From Pedobacter panaciterrae (GTDB taxonomy: Bacteria > Bacteroidota > Bacteroidia > Sphingobacteriales > Sphingobacteriaceae), in contig NZ_JABMKW010000012.1 of assembly GCF_013204795.1 (NCBI RefSeq), forward strand, positions 1-64,000: a stretch of 64,000 nt of DNA. Reading direction: 5' to 3'. Position 1 is the first letter of the stretch, and each line of letters opens with the position of its first letter. Both the position numbers and the translations under genes were made by a program. This document shows positions 36,073 to 45,090 of the stretch, one piece after another. The notes beneath the pieces are model-generated. The model made no database searches. It worked only from the letters and a program-made list of their open reading frames with translations, and was not told where the DNA came from.

Positions 36073-39003
36073 TTAACCTAATAATCCCAATAAATCCTTT
36101 TTAGTCAGTGTCTTGAATATCGACTCTTCTGTTTTTATCAAATCTGTAGCCAAATCTTTCTTGCTGTCCTGCATCTTCATAATCTTCTCTTCAATTGTAT
36201 CAGGGCAAATTAATCTTACCGCCACAACATTTTTTTGCTGCCCGATGCGATAGCTTCTGTCTATCGCCTGATTTTCAACTGCCGGGTTCCACCATGGATC
36301 AATGAGGTAAACATAATCGGCCTGAGTTAGATTCAAACCCGTGCCCCCTGCCTTTAAACTAATTAAAAAAACACGAATATTCGGGTTATCCTGAAAAGAC
36401 CCAACCACTGCAGATCTGTTTCTGGTTTGACCTGTTAAATATTCAAAACCAATATTTCTATCAACAAGCTCTCGCTTTACCAGATCAAGCATAGTTACAA
36501 ACTGAGAAAATACAAGAATCTTATGATGAGGAGACTTATTTTCTATCTGTTCAATTAATACATCCAATTTAGAGGATGTATTTTCATGTTTGCCTTCTTT
36601 TAAAATTGCCGGCGAGTTACAGATTTGCCTTAATTTTGTAATTCCCTGTAAAACATGCATACTACTCTTGGCAAGCTCATCTTCAGATTTACCTATCAGA
36701 TAGTCACGAATTTCTTCCTTATTGGCTTCATAAATATCGCGCTGCTCTGCCCCCATTTCACAATATATCACCATTTCGGTTTTATCAGGAAGTTCTTTGG
36801 CTACCTGCTCTTTTGTGCGCCTAAGTATAAATGGATTGATCTTTTTTTGTAGTTCCAGAGCACTTCTTGTATTTTTAAACTGATCTATCGGCACTGAATA
36901 AAGTCTCTTAAACTGCTGCTTGGTTCCAAGCAAACCAGGGCAGGCAAAGGACAGCTGCCCATATAAATCGAAAGTATTGTTCTCTATCGGCGTTCCGGTA
37001 AGCACAACTTTATTTCTCGATCTCAATAAGCGAACGGCCTTATAACGTTGCGATTCTGGATTCTTAATTGTTTGTGATTCATCAAGAAAAATATAGTTGA
37101 ACCTATATTCTTTAAGGAACCTGATATCAGCCAATAGCGTTCCATACGACGTTAAAATGATCTCGTAATTATCGAAATCATGAACTACCTTGGCCCGGTC
37201 TGAACCATATACAATCCGTATTTTTATGGACGGCGCAAACTTCTCTACCTCCTGTTGCCAGTTAAAAATAAGTGAAGCAGGAACTACCACTAAATTGGTA
37301 TTATGATGACCTTTCTCTCGCTGTGAAAGGATGAATGCAAGTACCTGTATGGTTTTACCCAATCCCATATCATCTGCCAAACAAGCTCCAAAATTAAAAC
37401 CATCTAAAAAATTCAACCAGTTTAAGCCTTCTCTCTGATATCCACGTAGCGTGGCATTAAGTCCTGAAGGAACTTCTACTTCTTTAATAGATTCAAAATC
37501 AGACAACTTAGAGCGATAAAGTTTCATTTCATCTTTAACAACTTCATCTAGTTGCTCCAGTTCATACAATTCGTCAACCGAAGCATAATTAATTTTTGAA
37601 GTACGAATAGTTTCTTCCACTACCTCTCCTGCACTAAAGTAGCCTGTAAACTTCTCAATCCATTCATCAGGCAATATCCCTAACGTGCCGTCATCCAATT
37701 GAACAAACTTACTTTTGTTGCGGATTGAACGATGCAGATGTTTTAATGAAACCGCCTGCTTATCAAATTTAACTTTTACTGAAGTCTCAAACCAATCTAT
37801 ACCACTGATCACGTTAATAGAAATATCAGCTTTGTACGGGTTTAAGTTATTGTTCTTTAATTCATTAAAACCAAGAATTGTTATCCCTTTATTTCGCCAT
37901 GCCTCAAAAGCATTTAGGAACCAGTTATCTTCTGTAAATCTCTTTTTATGGAGGTAAAAGCAGTCAGCATGTGCTTGTTCCGGTAATTCCTGTACCTGTT
38001 CATAAAAGAACGGGTGCTCTCTTGAAATATTGGATATAAACTGGAACTCTGTATCCTCATCTCTATTTAATGTAAATATGTTTCCTCTTTTATCTTTGGC
38101 TCTAATTTGCTTTTTAGAAAGTATCGGAATTTCCAGACTGCCATATCTGATAACAGGTGTAACCAATACAAAATCTTCTGATTCAGACAAATAGATGATC
38201 TGTTCATTATCGAGATCAAATCCCTTTTCTTCTATTTGTTTTTTGGTGGCTGTTTTTAAATAAGAATAATTGATCTTAACCTTATCTTCTAATTTAGAAA
38301 GTATGTTTTCCTGAAACAGTTCAAATTCTGATCTGTGTACTACAATAATATCATTATGCTGTTTAAAAAATGCCAGCACGCTCAGGAAGTGGGGATTGTT
38401 TATCAGATAAAGTGTGTTGCTCCATTGAATAAAATAATGATACTTTACCTTAAGCATATCCAAAGAGAAAGACTTATTTTCCAGCAACAGTTTTGCCGAA
38501 ATTTCAAAAAAATCTCCTTTTTCATCTACTGTTAAAGTAAGATCAACCTTTAAAACCTTTAGCTGTCCCGGTATAATAGATGATGCGGTAATATTCGTTG
38601 AAACCTTCTCGTCATGAAGGTATACTTCAAATCCCAATGGATTTTTAGCCATTGCTTTAAGTCCTTCCAGATCAGATTCTGATTTACCTGCATCGTAGTT
38701 ATTTCTGAACTTTGAAATACCGGTATAAAATTTCAGCTCCTCCTGACTATCTGTTTTCCAGATCATGTCAGTCGGATCAATAAAAGTAAGTGGGTTTTTA
38801 GGTTTTCCGTTTAAAGTAATTTCAGCTTCTGCAAGTTCTACTACCAAATGTCTGTAAAAACGATGTTGACTAAATATCAATATCATTTTTGTATTTCCCT
38901 TTGTTTCGGATACAGGTAGCTTAACATTTTGCTTGGCATTTAAAATCGGCTTCAGCGTAGAGAAGTCAAAATTTTCCGAGTTGTATCCTTCTTTTTCCGT
39001 CAT
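36073..39003 (-). CDS. SNF2-family DEAD/DEAH-box helicase
   Basis: 976-aa Swi2/Snf2 ATPase. The ATPase core occupies about 520-976: Walker A DDMGLGKT with Lys550, motif II FLDESQTIKNP with Asp641-Glu642-Ser643-Gln644, LTGTPIENN as motif III, HHKILVFSQFVTML at the start of the second lobe, and QAIDRSYRIGQ as motif VI. The N-terminal 500 residues are the usual bacterial SNF2-associated region; no CxC/SWIM zinc motif is visible. Bacterial homologues (HepA/RapA relatives and others) remodel protein-DNA or polymerase complexes; the substrate here is unknown. DESQ replaces the more common DEAQ. Confidence 0.92.
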   Translation of the reverse strand: MTEKEGYNSENFDFSTLKPILNAKQNVKLPVSETKGNTKMILIFSQHRFYRHLVVELAEAEITLNGKPKNPLTFIDPTDMIWKTDSQEELKFYTGISKFRNNYDAGKSESDLEGLKAMAKNPLGFEVYLHDEKVSTNITASSIIPGQLKVLKVDLTLTVDEKGDFFEISAKLLLENKSFSLDMLKVKYHYFIQWSNTLYLINNPHFLSVLAFFKQHNDIIVVHRSEFELFQENILSKLEDKVKINYSYLKTATKKQIEEKGFDLDNEQIIYLSESEDFVLVTPVIRYGSLEIPILSKKQIRAKDKRGNIFTLNRDEDTEFQFISNISREHPFFYEQVQELPEQAHADCFYLHKKRFTEDNWFLNAFEAWRNKGITILGFNELKNNNLNPYKADISINVISGIDWFETSVKVKFDKQAVSLKHLHRSIRNKSKFVQLDDGTLGILPDEWIEKFTGYFSAGEVVEETIRTSKINYASVDELYELEQLDEVVKDEMKLYRSKLSDFESIKEVEVPSGLNATLRGYQREGLNWLNFLDGFNFGACLADDMGLGKTIQVLAFILSQREKGHHNTNLVVVPASLIFNWQQEVEKFAPSIKIRIVYGSDRAKVVHDFDNYEIILTSYGTLLADIRFLKEYRFNYIFLDESQTIKNPESQRYKAVRLLRSRNKVVLTGTPIENNTFDLYGQLSFACPGLLGTKQQFKRLYSVPIDQFKNTRSALELQKKINPFILRRTKEQVAKELPDKTEMVIYCEMGAEQRDIYEANKEEIRDYLIGKSEDELAKSSMHVLQGITKLRQICNSPAILKEGKHENTSSKLDVLIEQIENKSPHHKILVFSQFVTMLDLVKRELVDRNIGFEYLTGQTRNRSAVVGSFQDNPNIRVFLISLKAGGTGLNLTQADYVYLIDPWWNPAVENQAIDRSYRIGQQKNVVAVRLICPDTIEEKIMKMQDSKKDLATDLIKTEESIFKTLTKKDLLGLLG

Positions 39004-39076
39004 TCAACAATGTAATAGCAATGTGCTAAAGATAAGAATAAAATAGCGCTCTAACGTTTCTACAAAGCGTTACAGA

Positions 39077-39940
39077 TTAAGTCTTTTCCAGGTATTTAAT
39101 AACAGACATAAGATCCTGATCGCCAAGACCTCCTTCATTCATTGCTGCACTAAAGGTATTCAAAAGTGGTATTGATAATGGCGAGGAAAGGCCGGCTTCT
39201 TTTGCCAACTTTAAATCTTTAACAATATACTTAAGCGCAAAGGCTGCCGGATAATTGTTATTTAAAACTGATGGCGTTTTAATTTTAATAATTCCATTTC
39301 CACACGCGCCCTCATTAATAATGGTTAACATATTTTCTTTGCTTATTCCATTTTGTTCTGCAAAAAGAACAGTCTCAGCAAGAGCTTGTATATTGATACC
39401 AAGCAGGTAATTGATTGCCAGCTTTGCCGAACTACCCGCTCCGGCTCCACCTAAGTATAAAGAAAGTTTTCCCAATACATCAAAAAGAGGTTTTGCCTTA
39501 TTATAGTTCTCAGCACTTCCGCCAACCAGAATAATCAAGGTTCCATCCTGGGCTGGCTTTACACTTCCGGAAACCGGAGCCTCAATAAATTTCATCTTAT
39601 GTTTTTCAGAAAGAGCAGATAAATATCTTGATGTTTCCGGAGCGACAGTACTCATATCAATTAACAATTTACCTGAGTTTTCTCCAGATAAAAGGCCATT
39701 GGTTTCATTATAAACTTCCTTTACAGCATGATCATCAGATAACATGGTAAAAACAACATCACAAGAATCAACCAATTCACGCAGATCTTTAGCAGATTGC
39801 GCGCCTGCACTTGTCAATTCCTTTTCTTTATCCTTATTCCTGTTGTAAACTCGTACTTCGTATCCTGCCCTCAGCAAGTTTGCAGCCATAGCACTGCCCA
39901 TATTGCCAAGCCCAGCCCAGCCAATCTTCAAATTATTCAT
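39077..39940 (-). CDS. NAD(P)-dependent beta-hydroxyacid dehydrogenase
   Basis: 287-aa member of the 3-hydroxyisobutyrate dehydrogenase family. The Rossmann motif GLGNMGSAMAANLLRAG is at residues 10-26, the substrate-binding EAPVSGSVKPAQDGTL at 120-135, and the catalytic Lys173 is in SAKLAINYLLG. It probably reduces or oxidises a short beta-hydroxyacid such as tartronate semialdehyde, glyoxylate or succinic semialdehyde. It starts 11 bp after the DUF1080 lipoprotein gene, suggesting one operon. Confidence 0.9.
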   Translation of the reverse strand: MNNLKIGWAGLGNMGSAMAANLLRAGYEVRVYNRNKDKEKELTSAGAQSAKDLRELVDSCDVVFTMLSDDHAVKEVYNETNGLLSGENSGKLLIDMSTVAPETSRYLSALSEKHKMKFIEAPVSGSVKPAQDGTLIILVGGSAENYNKAKPLFDVLGKLSLYLGGAGAGSSAKLAINYLLGINIQALAETVLFAEQNGISKENMLTIINEGACGNGIIKIKTPSVLNNNYPAAFALKYIVKDLKLAKEAGLSSPLSIPLLNTFSAAMNEGGLGDQDLMSVIKYLEKT

Positions 39941-39951
39941 ATTTTATTTAA

Positions 39952-40590
39952 TTAGTTGGGCAACGGCCTAACCATAATATCTTTATAATAGATTACACTA
40001 CCCGGATCATGCCCCTGTAAAGCAAAGGTACCGTCAGAAATAGCTTTGCCTCCAATATTTTCCTTTGCAACATTATCCGGCTCAGTATATTCGACAACCG
40101 TTTTCCCGTTTATTTTAATGGTAACGTTTTTATCTTTAACCATGATATATTCTTCATACCATTCATTGTCTTTTACGTAAGTTTCTTTCACATCCTGAAC
40201 TGCATATAAGCTTCCTGTTCTTCGCCAATCACTGTGAGAGTTGTTTACCTGAACTTCGTGACCTTTACCCGGGAATCCCTCCTGCTGGAAAGCGGTATGG
40301 AAATAAATCCCTGAATTTGCACCAGGCTTAGTCATTACTTGTGCTTTAAATTCAAAGTTTTTAAAATTATGATTACTTACTGAACCATCATAAAATAAAT
40401 GAGAAACAGGCCCGGCCACCTTTATCGCACCATTTTCTATTGTAAAGGTCTCGGGATTTTGATTTTTTTTCCAGCCGTTAAAAGTTTTGCCATCGAACAA
40501 ACTAATCCAGCCGTCTGATTTCTGTTGCTTTACGCTAGAACATGACAATAAAAAAATAGAGAGAGAACACAACACAAGGATTTTTTTCAT
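39952..40590 (-). CDS. DUF1080 (3-keto-disaccharide hydrolase-type) lipoprotein
   Basis: 212 aa with a lipoprotein signal ending in FLLS before Cys17. The mature domain is DUF1080, a concanavalin-like jelly-roll: WISLFDGKTFNGWKKN at about 28-43, GANSGIYFHTAFQ near 94, and ALQGHDPGSVIYYKDI near the C-terminus. Family members occur in polysaccharide use and some hydrolyse 3-keto-sugars; binding alone is also possible. It is the first gene of the pair with the dehydrogenase. Confidence 0.9.
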   Translation of the reverse strand: MKKILVLCSLSIFLLSCSSVKQQKSDGWISLFDGKTFNGWKKNQNPETFTIENGAIKVAGPVSHLFYDGSVSNHNFKNFEFKAQVMTKPGANSGIYFHTAFQQEGFPGKGHEVQVNNSHSDWRRTGSLYAVQDVKETYVKDNEWYEEYIMVKDKNVTIKINGKTVVEYTEPDNVAKENIGGKAISDGTFALQGHDPGSVIYYKDIMVRPLPN

Positions 40591-40706
40591 TGCCGTATAA
40601 TTTAGATTAAGTAATAAGGTGTACCAGTTAAATTAGTATATATGCTAAAGGTACACAAATTAGCTTTTTTTTTAAAGGTTCAATTAAGCTATATTTATCT
40701 TCTTAA

Positions 40707-40850
40707 ATGAAGGAAGTTACTCATGAATATGGTATTGAACTGTTCTGGAAGGATAACCTGGCAGAACAATTAGATGGCTACGTTGATGGCAAATACATTA
40801 GGGGCAATGAATATGTCCTAGTTTCTATCCCTACTGTTTACAAAAAGTAA
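40707..40850 (+). CDS. Possible small protein of 47 aa
   Basis: A short frame starts at ATG 40707, directly after an in-frame TAA, and ends with TAA at 40850. The product (MKEVTHEYGIELFWKDN and on to TVYKK) has a balanced, protein-like composition with Trp, Tyr and charged residues. The codons look like those of neighbouring genes. It overlaps the 3' end of the zinc metallopeptidase gene by 33 bp on the other strand. I do not recognise a family; it may be a fragment or chance frame. Confidence 0.4.
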   Translation: MKEVTHEYGIELFWKDNLAEQLDGYVDGKYIRGNEYVLVSIPTVYKK

Positions 40851-41516
40851 AATATAATACAATAATGTAGCTATTGAACTTATTGCAGCAACAACGTATG
40901 TTCGGGCCGCCCATTTCAGTGCATCAGCTGCTTTATCGTGCTCATAAGGTGTAGTAATATGACTATTTTCGAGCCATTTCAATGCGCGGTTACTCGCATC
41001 ATATTCAACCGGAAGTGTAATAATTGTAAAGACTGTGGTGATAGCAAACAGGATAATTCCCACTAATAATATGGTAGGGTTGGCGCGTCCTATTAAAAAG
41101 CCCAGGCCCGCAAGTATTACCCATTGCGAGAGTTGAGTGCTGATATTGACAAGGGGAACAATAGCACTTCTAAATGTAAGCATACTATATGCAGTGGCAT
41201 GTTGAACAGCATGGCCACATTCGTGGGCCGCTACCGCTGCAGCTGATATACTTCTGCCCTCAAAAACATCAGGACTCAGGTTTACAGTTTTATCTTCCGG
41301 ATTATAATGATCGCTTAAATGCCCAGGCGTAGATATAACCCGCACATCATGAATCCCATTATCAGACAGCATTTTTTCGGCGATCTCCCTACCACTCATG
41401 CCATTAGCAAGTCCAATCTCACTATATTCCTTAAATTTACTTTTGAGCCTGTTGCTAACAATAAGACCTACAACAAACATAATTCCTGCTATCAGGTAAT
41501 ATCCCATTAATCCCAT
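40818..41516 (-). CDS. YugP-like neutral zinc metallopeptidase
   Basis: 232-aa membrane protein of the YugP/DUF2 zinc-peptidase family. It begins with a membrane segment (about 5-21). The zinc motif His98-Glu99-Cys-Gly-His102 is in AAHECGHAVQH, and further membrane segments occur at about 130-175 and 205-225. The catalytic domain presumably faces the cytoplasm or periplasm next to the membrane. The function is not established in Bacteroidota. Confidence 0.88.
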   Translation of the reverse strand: MGLMGYYLIAGIMFVVGLIVSNRLKSKFKEYSEIGLANGMSGREIAEKMLSDNGIHDVRVISTPGHLSDHYNPEDKTVNLSPDVFEGRSISAAAVAAHECGHAVQHATAYSMLTFRSAIVPLVNISTQLSQWVILAGLGFLIGRANPTILLVGIILFAITTVFTIITLPVEYDASNRALKWLENSHITTPYEHDKAADALKWAARTYVVAAISSIATLLYYILLFVNSRDRN

Positions 41517-41608
41517 GTTTGAAACTTTTTATTTAGTTAATAAACAAACTTGTATAAATAACAATTTAGATTCGAATTGGTTCGCAGCGCCACCTTTTAG
41601 CTTTAATC

Positions 41609-41803
41609 CTATTTATGCATTTCAAAAATCTGTTCTAATTCTGCTACTGACTCATGAAGTAAATCTGCTGTTGCCAATGCAAGAACGGCCTTACTGATAT
41701 GAAGCAAGTTGATTTCGTGAACTAGCTTTAAAATTTCTTCTTGCCTAAACTCAAGACGGGCTTTAAACTCAATTAAATCATTTTCTAGTTCTACCTTTAC
41801 CAT
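41609..41803 (-). CDS. Small helical protein, hypothetical
   Basis: 64-aa protein that is almost entirely predicted helix: many Glu, Leu and Lys residues with heptad-like spacing (LEFRQEEILKLVHEINLLH at about 17-35). It may be a coiled-coil partner or regulator. It has its own -7 element (41832-41839), which supports it being real. No family is recognised. Confidence 0.6.
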   Translation of the reverse strand: MVKVELENDLIEFKARLEFRQEEILKLVHEINLLHISKAVLALATADLLHESVAELEQIFEMHK

Positions 41804-41831
41804 AAGAGTTAGAGATTAGTTTAGAGAAAGC

Positions 41832-41839
41832 AAAAATAT
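41832..41839 (-). promoter_or_regulatory. Promoter -7 element for the 64-aa gene
   Basis: TATTTTTG on the minus strand fits TAnnTTTG and lies 29 bp before the ATG at 41803. Confidence 0.4.
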
Positions 41840-41980
41840 TTATTTTAATGAGCAAATCATCATGACATAAAGATAAAAAAATGTCAATATATTCCACTAA
41901 ATTATCCTATAAATCATATAATTCAGTTAAGGCCAGCATATAGCCAGCCTTAATCAAATAAAATAGCCTTAAAAAATAGG

Positions 41981-42619
41981 CTACTTTTTATATTCGGCCA
42001 ATAAGATATCCATATCTCCCATTAGTTTCTTTACATCGGCATCATCAGTTCCGTCGTAAACACCTCTTATACGTTTCTCTTTGTCTACAAGTGTTAAATA
42101 TCCGCCATGAACAAAACCACCAGGGGCCGATTTATCTTCTTGAGCAGCGGCCAGATAATTGCGTTCAGCAAGGGTATAGATTTCGTCTCTCGATCCCCAT
42201 AAATATTCCCACTGTGTTCCCTTAACTCCGAGCTTATCAGCATATGCTTTCATCCTGGAAGGAGTATCATACTTTACATCGATAGTATGAGAAGCAAGTT
42301 TTACTTCTGGATTTGCTTCATATTTCTTGTAAATCTTAAGCAAATTACGATGCATAATTGGACAGATTGTAGGGCAAGAGGTGAAAAAGAAATCGGCAAC
42401 ATAAATTGTTCCATCAAAATCCTTTTGAGTTACAACAACACTATCCTGATTCAATAACTTGAATGATGGTATAGTTCGAAACGCTGTATCAGCAATTGTT
42501 TTTCCATCAACCACCTTTTCAGAAATTTCCATTTGTAAAAAAGGTAATCGCTTTGTTTCAGTCTTACAGCCTGAAACAAAAAGGGCTATCATTAAGGCCC
42601 CAAAAAGCAAACTCTTCAT
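41981..42619 (-). CDS. SCO1/SenC family copper-binding protein (copy 1)
   Basis: 212-aa lipoprotein (Cys18 in FVSGC) with a thioredoxin fold. The copper-site residues are all present: Cys82 and Cys86 in TSCPTICPIMH and His171 in GGFVHGGY. SCO proteins deliver copper to or reduce the CuA site of cytochrome oxidase in the periplasm. The ATG overlaps the stop of the upstream lipoprotein gene by one base (TAATG), so the two are translationally coupled. A second SCO gene lies at 47920. Confidence 0.92.
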   Translation of the reverse strand: MKSLLFGALMIALFVSGCKTETKRLPFLQMEISEKVVDGKTIADTAFRTIPSFKLLNQDSVVVTQKDFDGTIYVADFFFTSCPTICPIMHRNLLKIYKKYEANPEVKLASHTIDVKYDTPSRMKAYADKLGVKGTQWEYLWGSRDEIYTLAERNYLAAAQEDKSAPGGFVHGGYLTLVDKEKRIRGVYDGTDDADVKKLMGDMDILLAEYKK

Positions 42620-43065
42620 TACTTCTTAAATTTACTCAGGTAATCATCAGACAATTTAATTTCCTGCTTATACAAGCTGTCAATAATCTCAATTTTCTTC
42701 CGCTCATCTTTAAAATACTTAACTGCTGCTTCATTTGATTTGCCAGTTACATCAGGCTCAAATTTGTGCATCCAATCATTCATCTGATCTTCAGCTTTAC
42801 TTAAATCATTTACCATAGCCAACATGGCTTGTTTTTCCTTTACCGTATCAACATCAGGAAACTTAATTTTTAACCCACTAAGGTTCTTCAACAAAGTATC
42901 CAGTTTCATCTGGTTATTCACAAGTGCACTGTGATCGCCCATTACCACATCATGGAACTTCATTACTTCATCACGAACAGCTTTGTAATCTGTTTTACCG
43001 TCCTTTTGCTGCGTACATGCAGCAGCTATTAGCGCTATAAAAGCGACAAAAATTATTTTCTTCAT
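42619..43065 (-). CDS. Small helical lipoprotein of unknown function
   Basis: 148-aa lipoprotein: the signal ends in IAAA before Cys17. The mature part is mostly helical and charged, with QMNDWMHKFEPDVTG near residue 96 and a basic end. Similar Bacteroidota proteins have been given non-informative names. Coupling to the SCO gene (1-base overlap) suggests a role in copper or cytochrome oxidase assembly, which is inference only. Confidence 0.75.
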   Translation of the reverse strand: MKKIIFVAFIALIAAACTQQKDGKTDYKAVRDEVMKFHDVVMGDHSALVNNQMKLDTLLKNLSGLKIKFPDVDTVKEKQAMLAMVNDLSKAEDQMNDWMHKFEPDVTGKSNEAAVKYFKDERKKIEIIDSLYKQEIKLSDDYLSKFKK

Positions 43066-43155
43066 TTTTAAATATTAAAATTCATAACTACCCTAAAGAC
43101 CTCCCAATAGCACACATACCTGTACTATTTGTCTATAAATTTACCTTCTCAGAAA

Positions 43156-43200
43156 AGACCTCGGAATCATTGCACTCCTTCAGCGCATTTATTCCGGTCT
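43156..43200 (-). terminator. Possible terminator after the C-N-G-K-C gene
   Basis: AGACC-GGAAT arms (43156-43167, with a two-base bulge) pair with ATTCCGGTCT (43191-43200), and on the minus strand the stem is followed by TTTTC. It lies 20-60 bp after the stop of the gene at 43219. Confidence 0.4.
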
Positions 43201-43218
43201 TTGAAGAGAATGGTTGAT

Positions 43219-43593
43219 TTAACCCTTTCCTTGTGGCGGATGAAATATAGAATTTTTAATACTTTGCGGTATCCCAGTAGAAAAAGGAATATGGAATTTG
43301 ATTTCCGCTAATGAATACTGCTTAAAAACCAGAGGCTTTACAATTAACGCGTCTTGGATTTGTGTTTTCTGCGATTGTCTCTCTTGCTTTTGCTCTTTGT
43401 CTTGTGCCTGTTTTAATTTTTTCATTAAATAGCACTTACCATTACAATGCATTTGAGGTTTGTCTCTATTTTCACAGAGTTCAGCAGTAATATATTTCTG
43501 ATTTACTTCAAAACCCATAAACACAAATAGATTCGAACAATTTGCACTAAGCAAACTAAACAAAAGTAATATGGTTATGGGTTTTAGTAGCAT
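43219..43593 (-). CDS. Small secreted protein with C-x9-CNGKC motif
   Basis: 124 aa. A hydrophobic signal segment (about 5-20) is followed by Cys40 and CNGKC (Cys50, Cys54) in the stretch AELCENRDKPQMHCNGKC. A basic Gln/Lys-rich region and a C-terminal FHPP motif complete it. The same layout recurs in Bacteroidota proteins next to metal or cytochrome genes, so a metal-binding role is plausible. I do not know a named family. It has its own promoter element just upstream and lies upstream of the SCO gene pair. Confidence 0.7.
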   Translation of the reverse strand: MLLKPITILLLFSLLSANCSNLFVFMGFEVNQKYITAELCENRDKPQMHCNGKCYLMKKLKQAQDKEQKQERQSQKTQIQDALIVKPLVFKQYSLAEIKFHIPFSTGIPQSIKNSIFHPPQGKG

Positions 43594-43600
43594 TACGCGA

Positions 43601-43608
43601 CAAATGTA
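43601..43608 (-). promoter_or_regulatory. Promoter -7 element for the C-N-G-K-C gene
   Basis: TACATTTG on the minus strand is a perfect TAnnTTTG match 8 bp before the start codon, implying a nearly leaderless transcript. Confidence 0.45.
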
Positions 43609-43634
43609 AGCATCATAAATGACGATTCATTTAC

Positions 43635-44021
43635 CTACTTTAATATTGACGTTGGTTTTTTATTCTCGTCGATAGCTACAAACGAAAACTCCCCGGTTAC
43701 TGCTCTTTCTCTATGTTCAGAATACATCTGTTCAATAAAAATCTCAACACTAACTTTAAGGCTCGTATTCCCGATATGACTTACCCTGCCCACCAGTTCC
43801 ACAATTGTGCCTGCAGGAATTGGTTTCTTAAAATCTATCCTGTCACTACTTACTGTTACCATAATTTGTCTGCTAAAACGGGTAGCAGTAATAAAAGCTA
43901 CCTCATCCATCATATGCATAGCAGTACCACCAAATAATGTATCGTAATGATTGGTTGTATTTGGAAAAACGGCTTTGAAAATTCTAGTCTCCGAAGCCGT
44001 AATTTTATCTTCTAATGTCAT
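43635..44021 (-). CDS. Acyl-CoA thioesterase (hotdog fold, YciA type)
   Basis: 128-aa cytoplasmic hotdog-fold thioesterase. The motif NHYDTLFGGTAMHMMDEVAF (residues 23-42) is the YciA/BACH-type active-site region, and the rest has the usual five-strand pattern. It probably hydrolyses short to long acyl-CoA; the exact chain length cannot be read. It overlaps the end of fabH by one base (TAATG), so it is translationally coupled to it. Confidence 0.88.
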   Translation of the reverse strand: MTLEDKITASETRIFKAVFPNTTNHYDTLFGGTAMHMMDEVAFITATRFSRQIMVTVSSDRIDFKKPIPAGTIVELVGRVSHIGNTSLKVSVEIFIEQMYSEHRERAVTGEFSFVAIDENKKPTSILK

Positions 44022-45034
44022 TAAATTGATTGTTTATTTCTTAGGTTACCCCATTTCAAATAAGTAGCGCCCCATGAAAAACCAGCACCAAATGCAGTTA
44101 ACATCAACTTGTCGCCATACTTGAAATCATCTTTAAAGTCCCATAAACACAAAGGAATAGTTGCAGCGGTTGTGTTACCGTATCTATCTATATTAACCTT
44201 TACCTGATCTTCGGATAATCCAAGATAATCACCAACAGACTGAATAATTCTCAAATTAGCCTGATGAGGGATAAGATAATTGATCTGTGAACTCTCAAGA
44301 TCGTTGGATTTTAGAACCTTGTTACAAGTATCTGTCATACCCTGAATTGCCGCTTTAAATACAACACGACCATCCTGACGCACGTAATGTAACTTATCAT
44401 CAAGTGTTTGCTGAGATGCAGGGAATTTAGATCCTCCTGCGGTAACAATCAGATTTTCCTTTCCACTACCATCAGTTCTAAAATAGCTATCCATTAAACC
44501 TACAGGTTCTTCAGTTTGCTCTAATAAAACGGCTCCGGCACCATCTCCAAAAAGAATACAGGTGTTACGATCGGCATAGTTTATTATCGAACTATTTTTA
44601 TCAGCACCAATAACAACTACTTTTTTACAACGACCACTTTCTATCATACTTGCCCCTAGTGTTAGTGCATATAAAAAACCACTACAAGCTGCGTTAGTAT
44701 CAATACCCCATGCATTTTTTAAACCTGCCTTTTCACAAACCATACTCCCCGTTGATACCATTACGTAATCTGGTGTTGAAGTAGAGACAATTACACAATC
44801 AATTTCATCTGGATCTACATTTCCTTCTTCCATCAATCTATTCAAGGCATAAGTAGCCATGTCGGATGTAGCAATATTTGGATCATTTACTATTCTTCTC
44901 TCCTTTATCCCGGTCCTGGCAACAATCCACTCGTTATTGGTATCTACCATCTTTTCAAGGTCATGGTTACTTAAAATAGTGTCCGGAACATAACCCCCAA
45001 CCGCGGTAATCACCGCATTTTTCCTTATTCTCAT
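44021..45034 (-). CDS. fabH: 3-oxoacyl-ACP synthase III (FabH)
   Basis: 337-aa condensing enzyme that starts fatty acid synthesis. The catalytic triad is Cys117 (NAACSGF), His257 (LIPHQAN) and Asn287 (YGNTTAAT). The length is normal. The unit with the thioesterase gene follows. It starts after the metE terminator, so it has its own transcription. Bacteroidota often have several FabH copies; whether this is the housekeeping one is not known. Confidence 0.94.
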   Translation of the reverse strand: MRIRKNAVITAVGGYVPDTILSNHDLEKMVDTNNEWIVARTGIKERRIVNDPNIATSDMATYALNRLMEEGNVDPDEIDCVIVSTSTPDYVMVSTGSMVCEKAGLKNAWGIDTNAACSGFLYALTLGASMIESGRCKKVVVIGADKNSSIINYADRNTCILFGDGAGAVLLEQTEEPVGLMDSYFRTDGSGKENLIVTAGGSKFPASQQTLDDKLHYVRQDGRVVFKAAIQGMTDTCNKVLKSNDLESSQINYLIPHQANLRIIQSVGDYLGLSEDQVKVNIDRYGNTTAATIPLCLWDFKDDFKYGDKLMLTAFGAGFSWGATYLKWGNLRNKQSI

Positions 45035-45054
45035 TTATGTTTATGTAATTCTGT

Positions 45055-45090
45055 AAAAAGGGGCAGGCATAAAACCTGCCCCTTTTTTTT
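45055..45090 (-). terminator. Strong intrinsic terminator of metE
   Basis: AAAAAGGGGCAGG (45055-45067) pairs with CCTGCCCCTTTTT (45075-45087) around a 7-nt loop, with T runs on both strands. It overlaps the metE stop region and separates metE from fabH. Confidence 0.9.
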
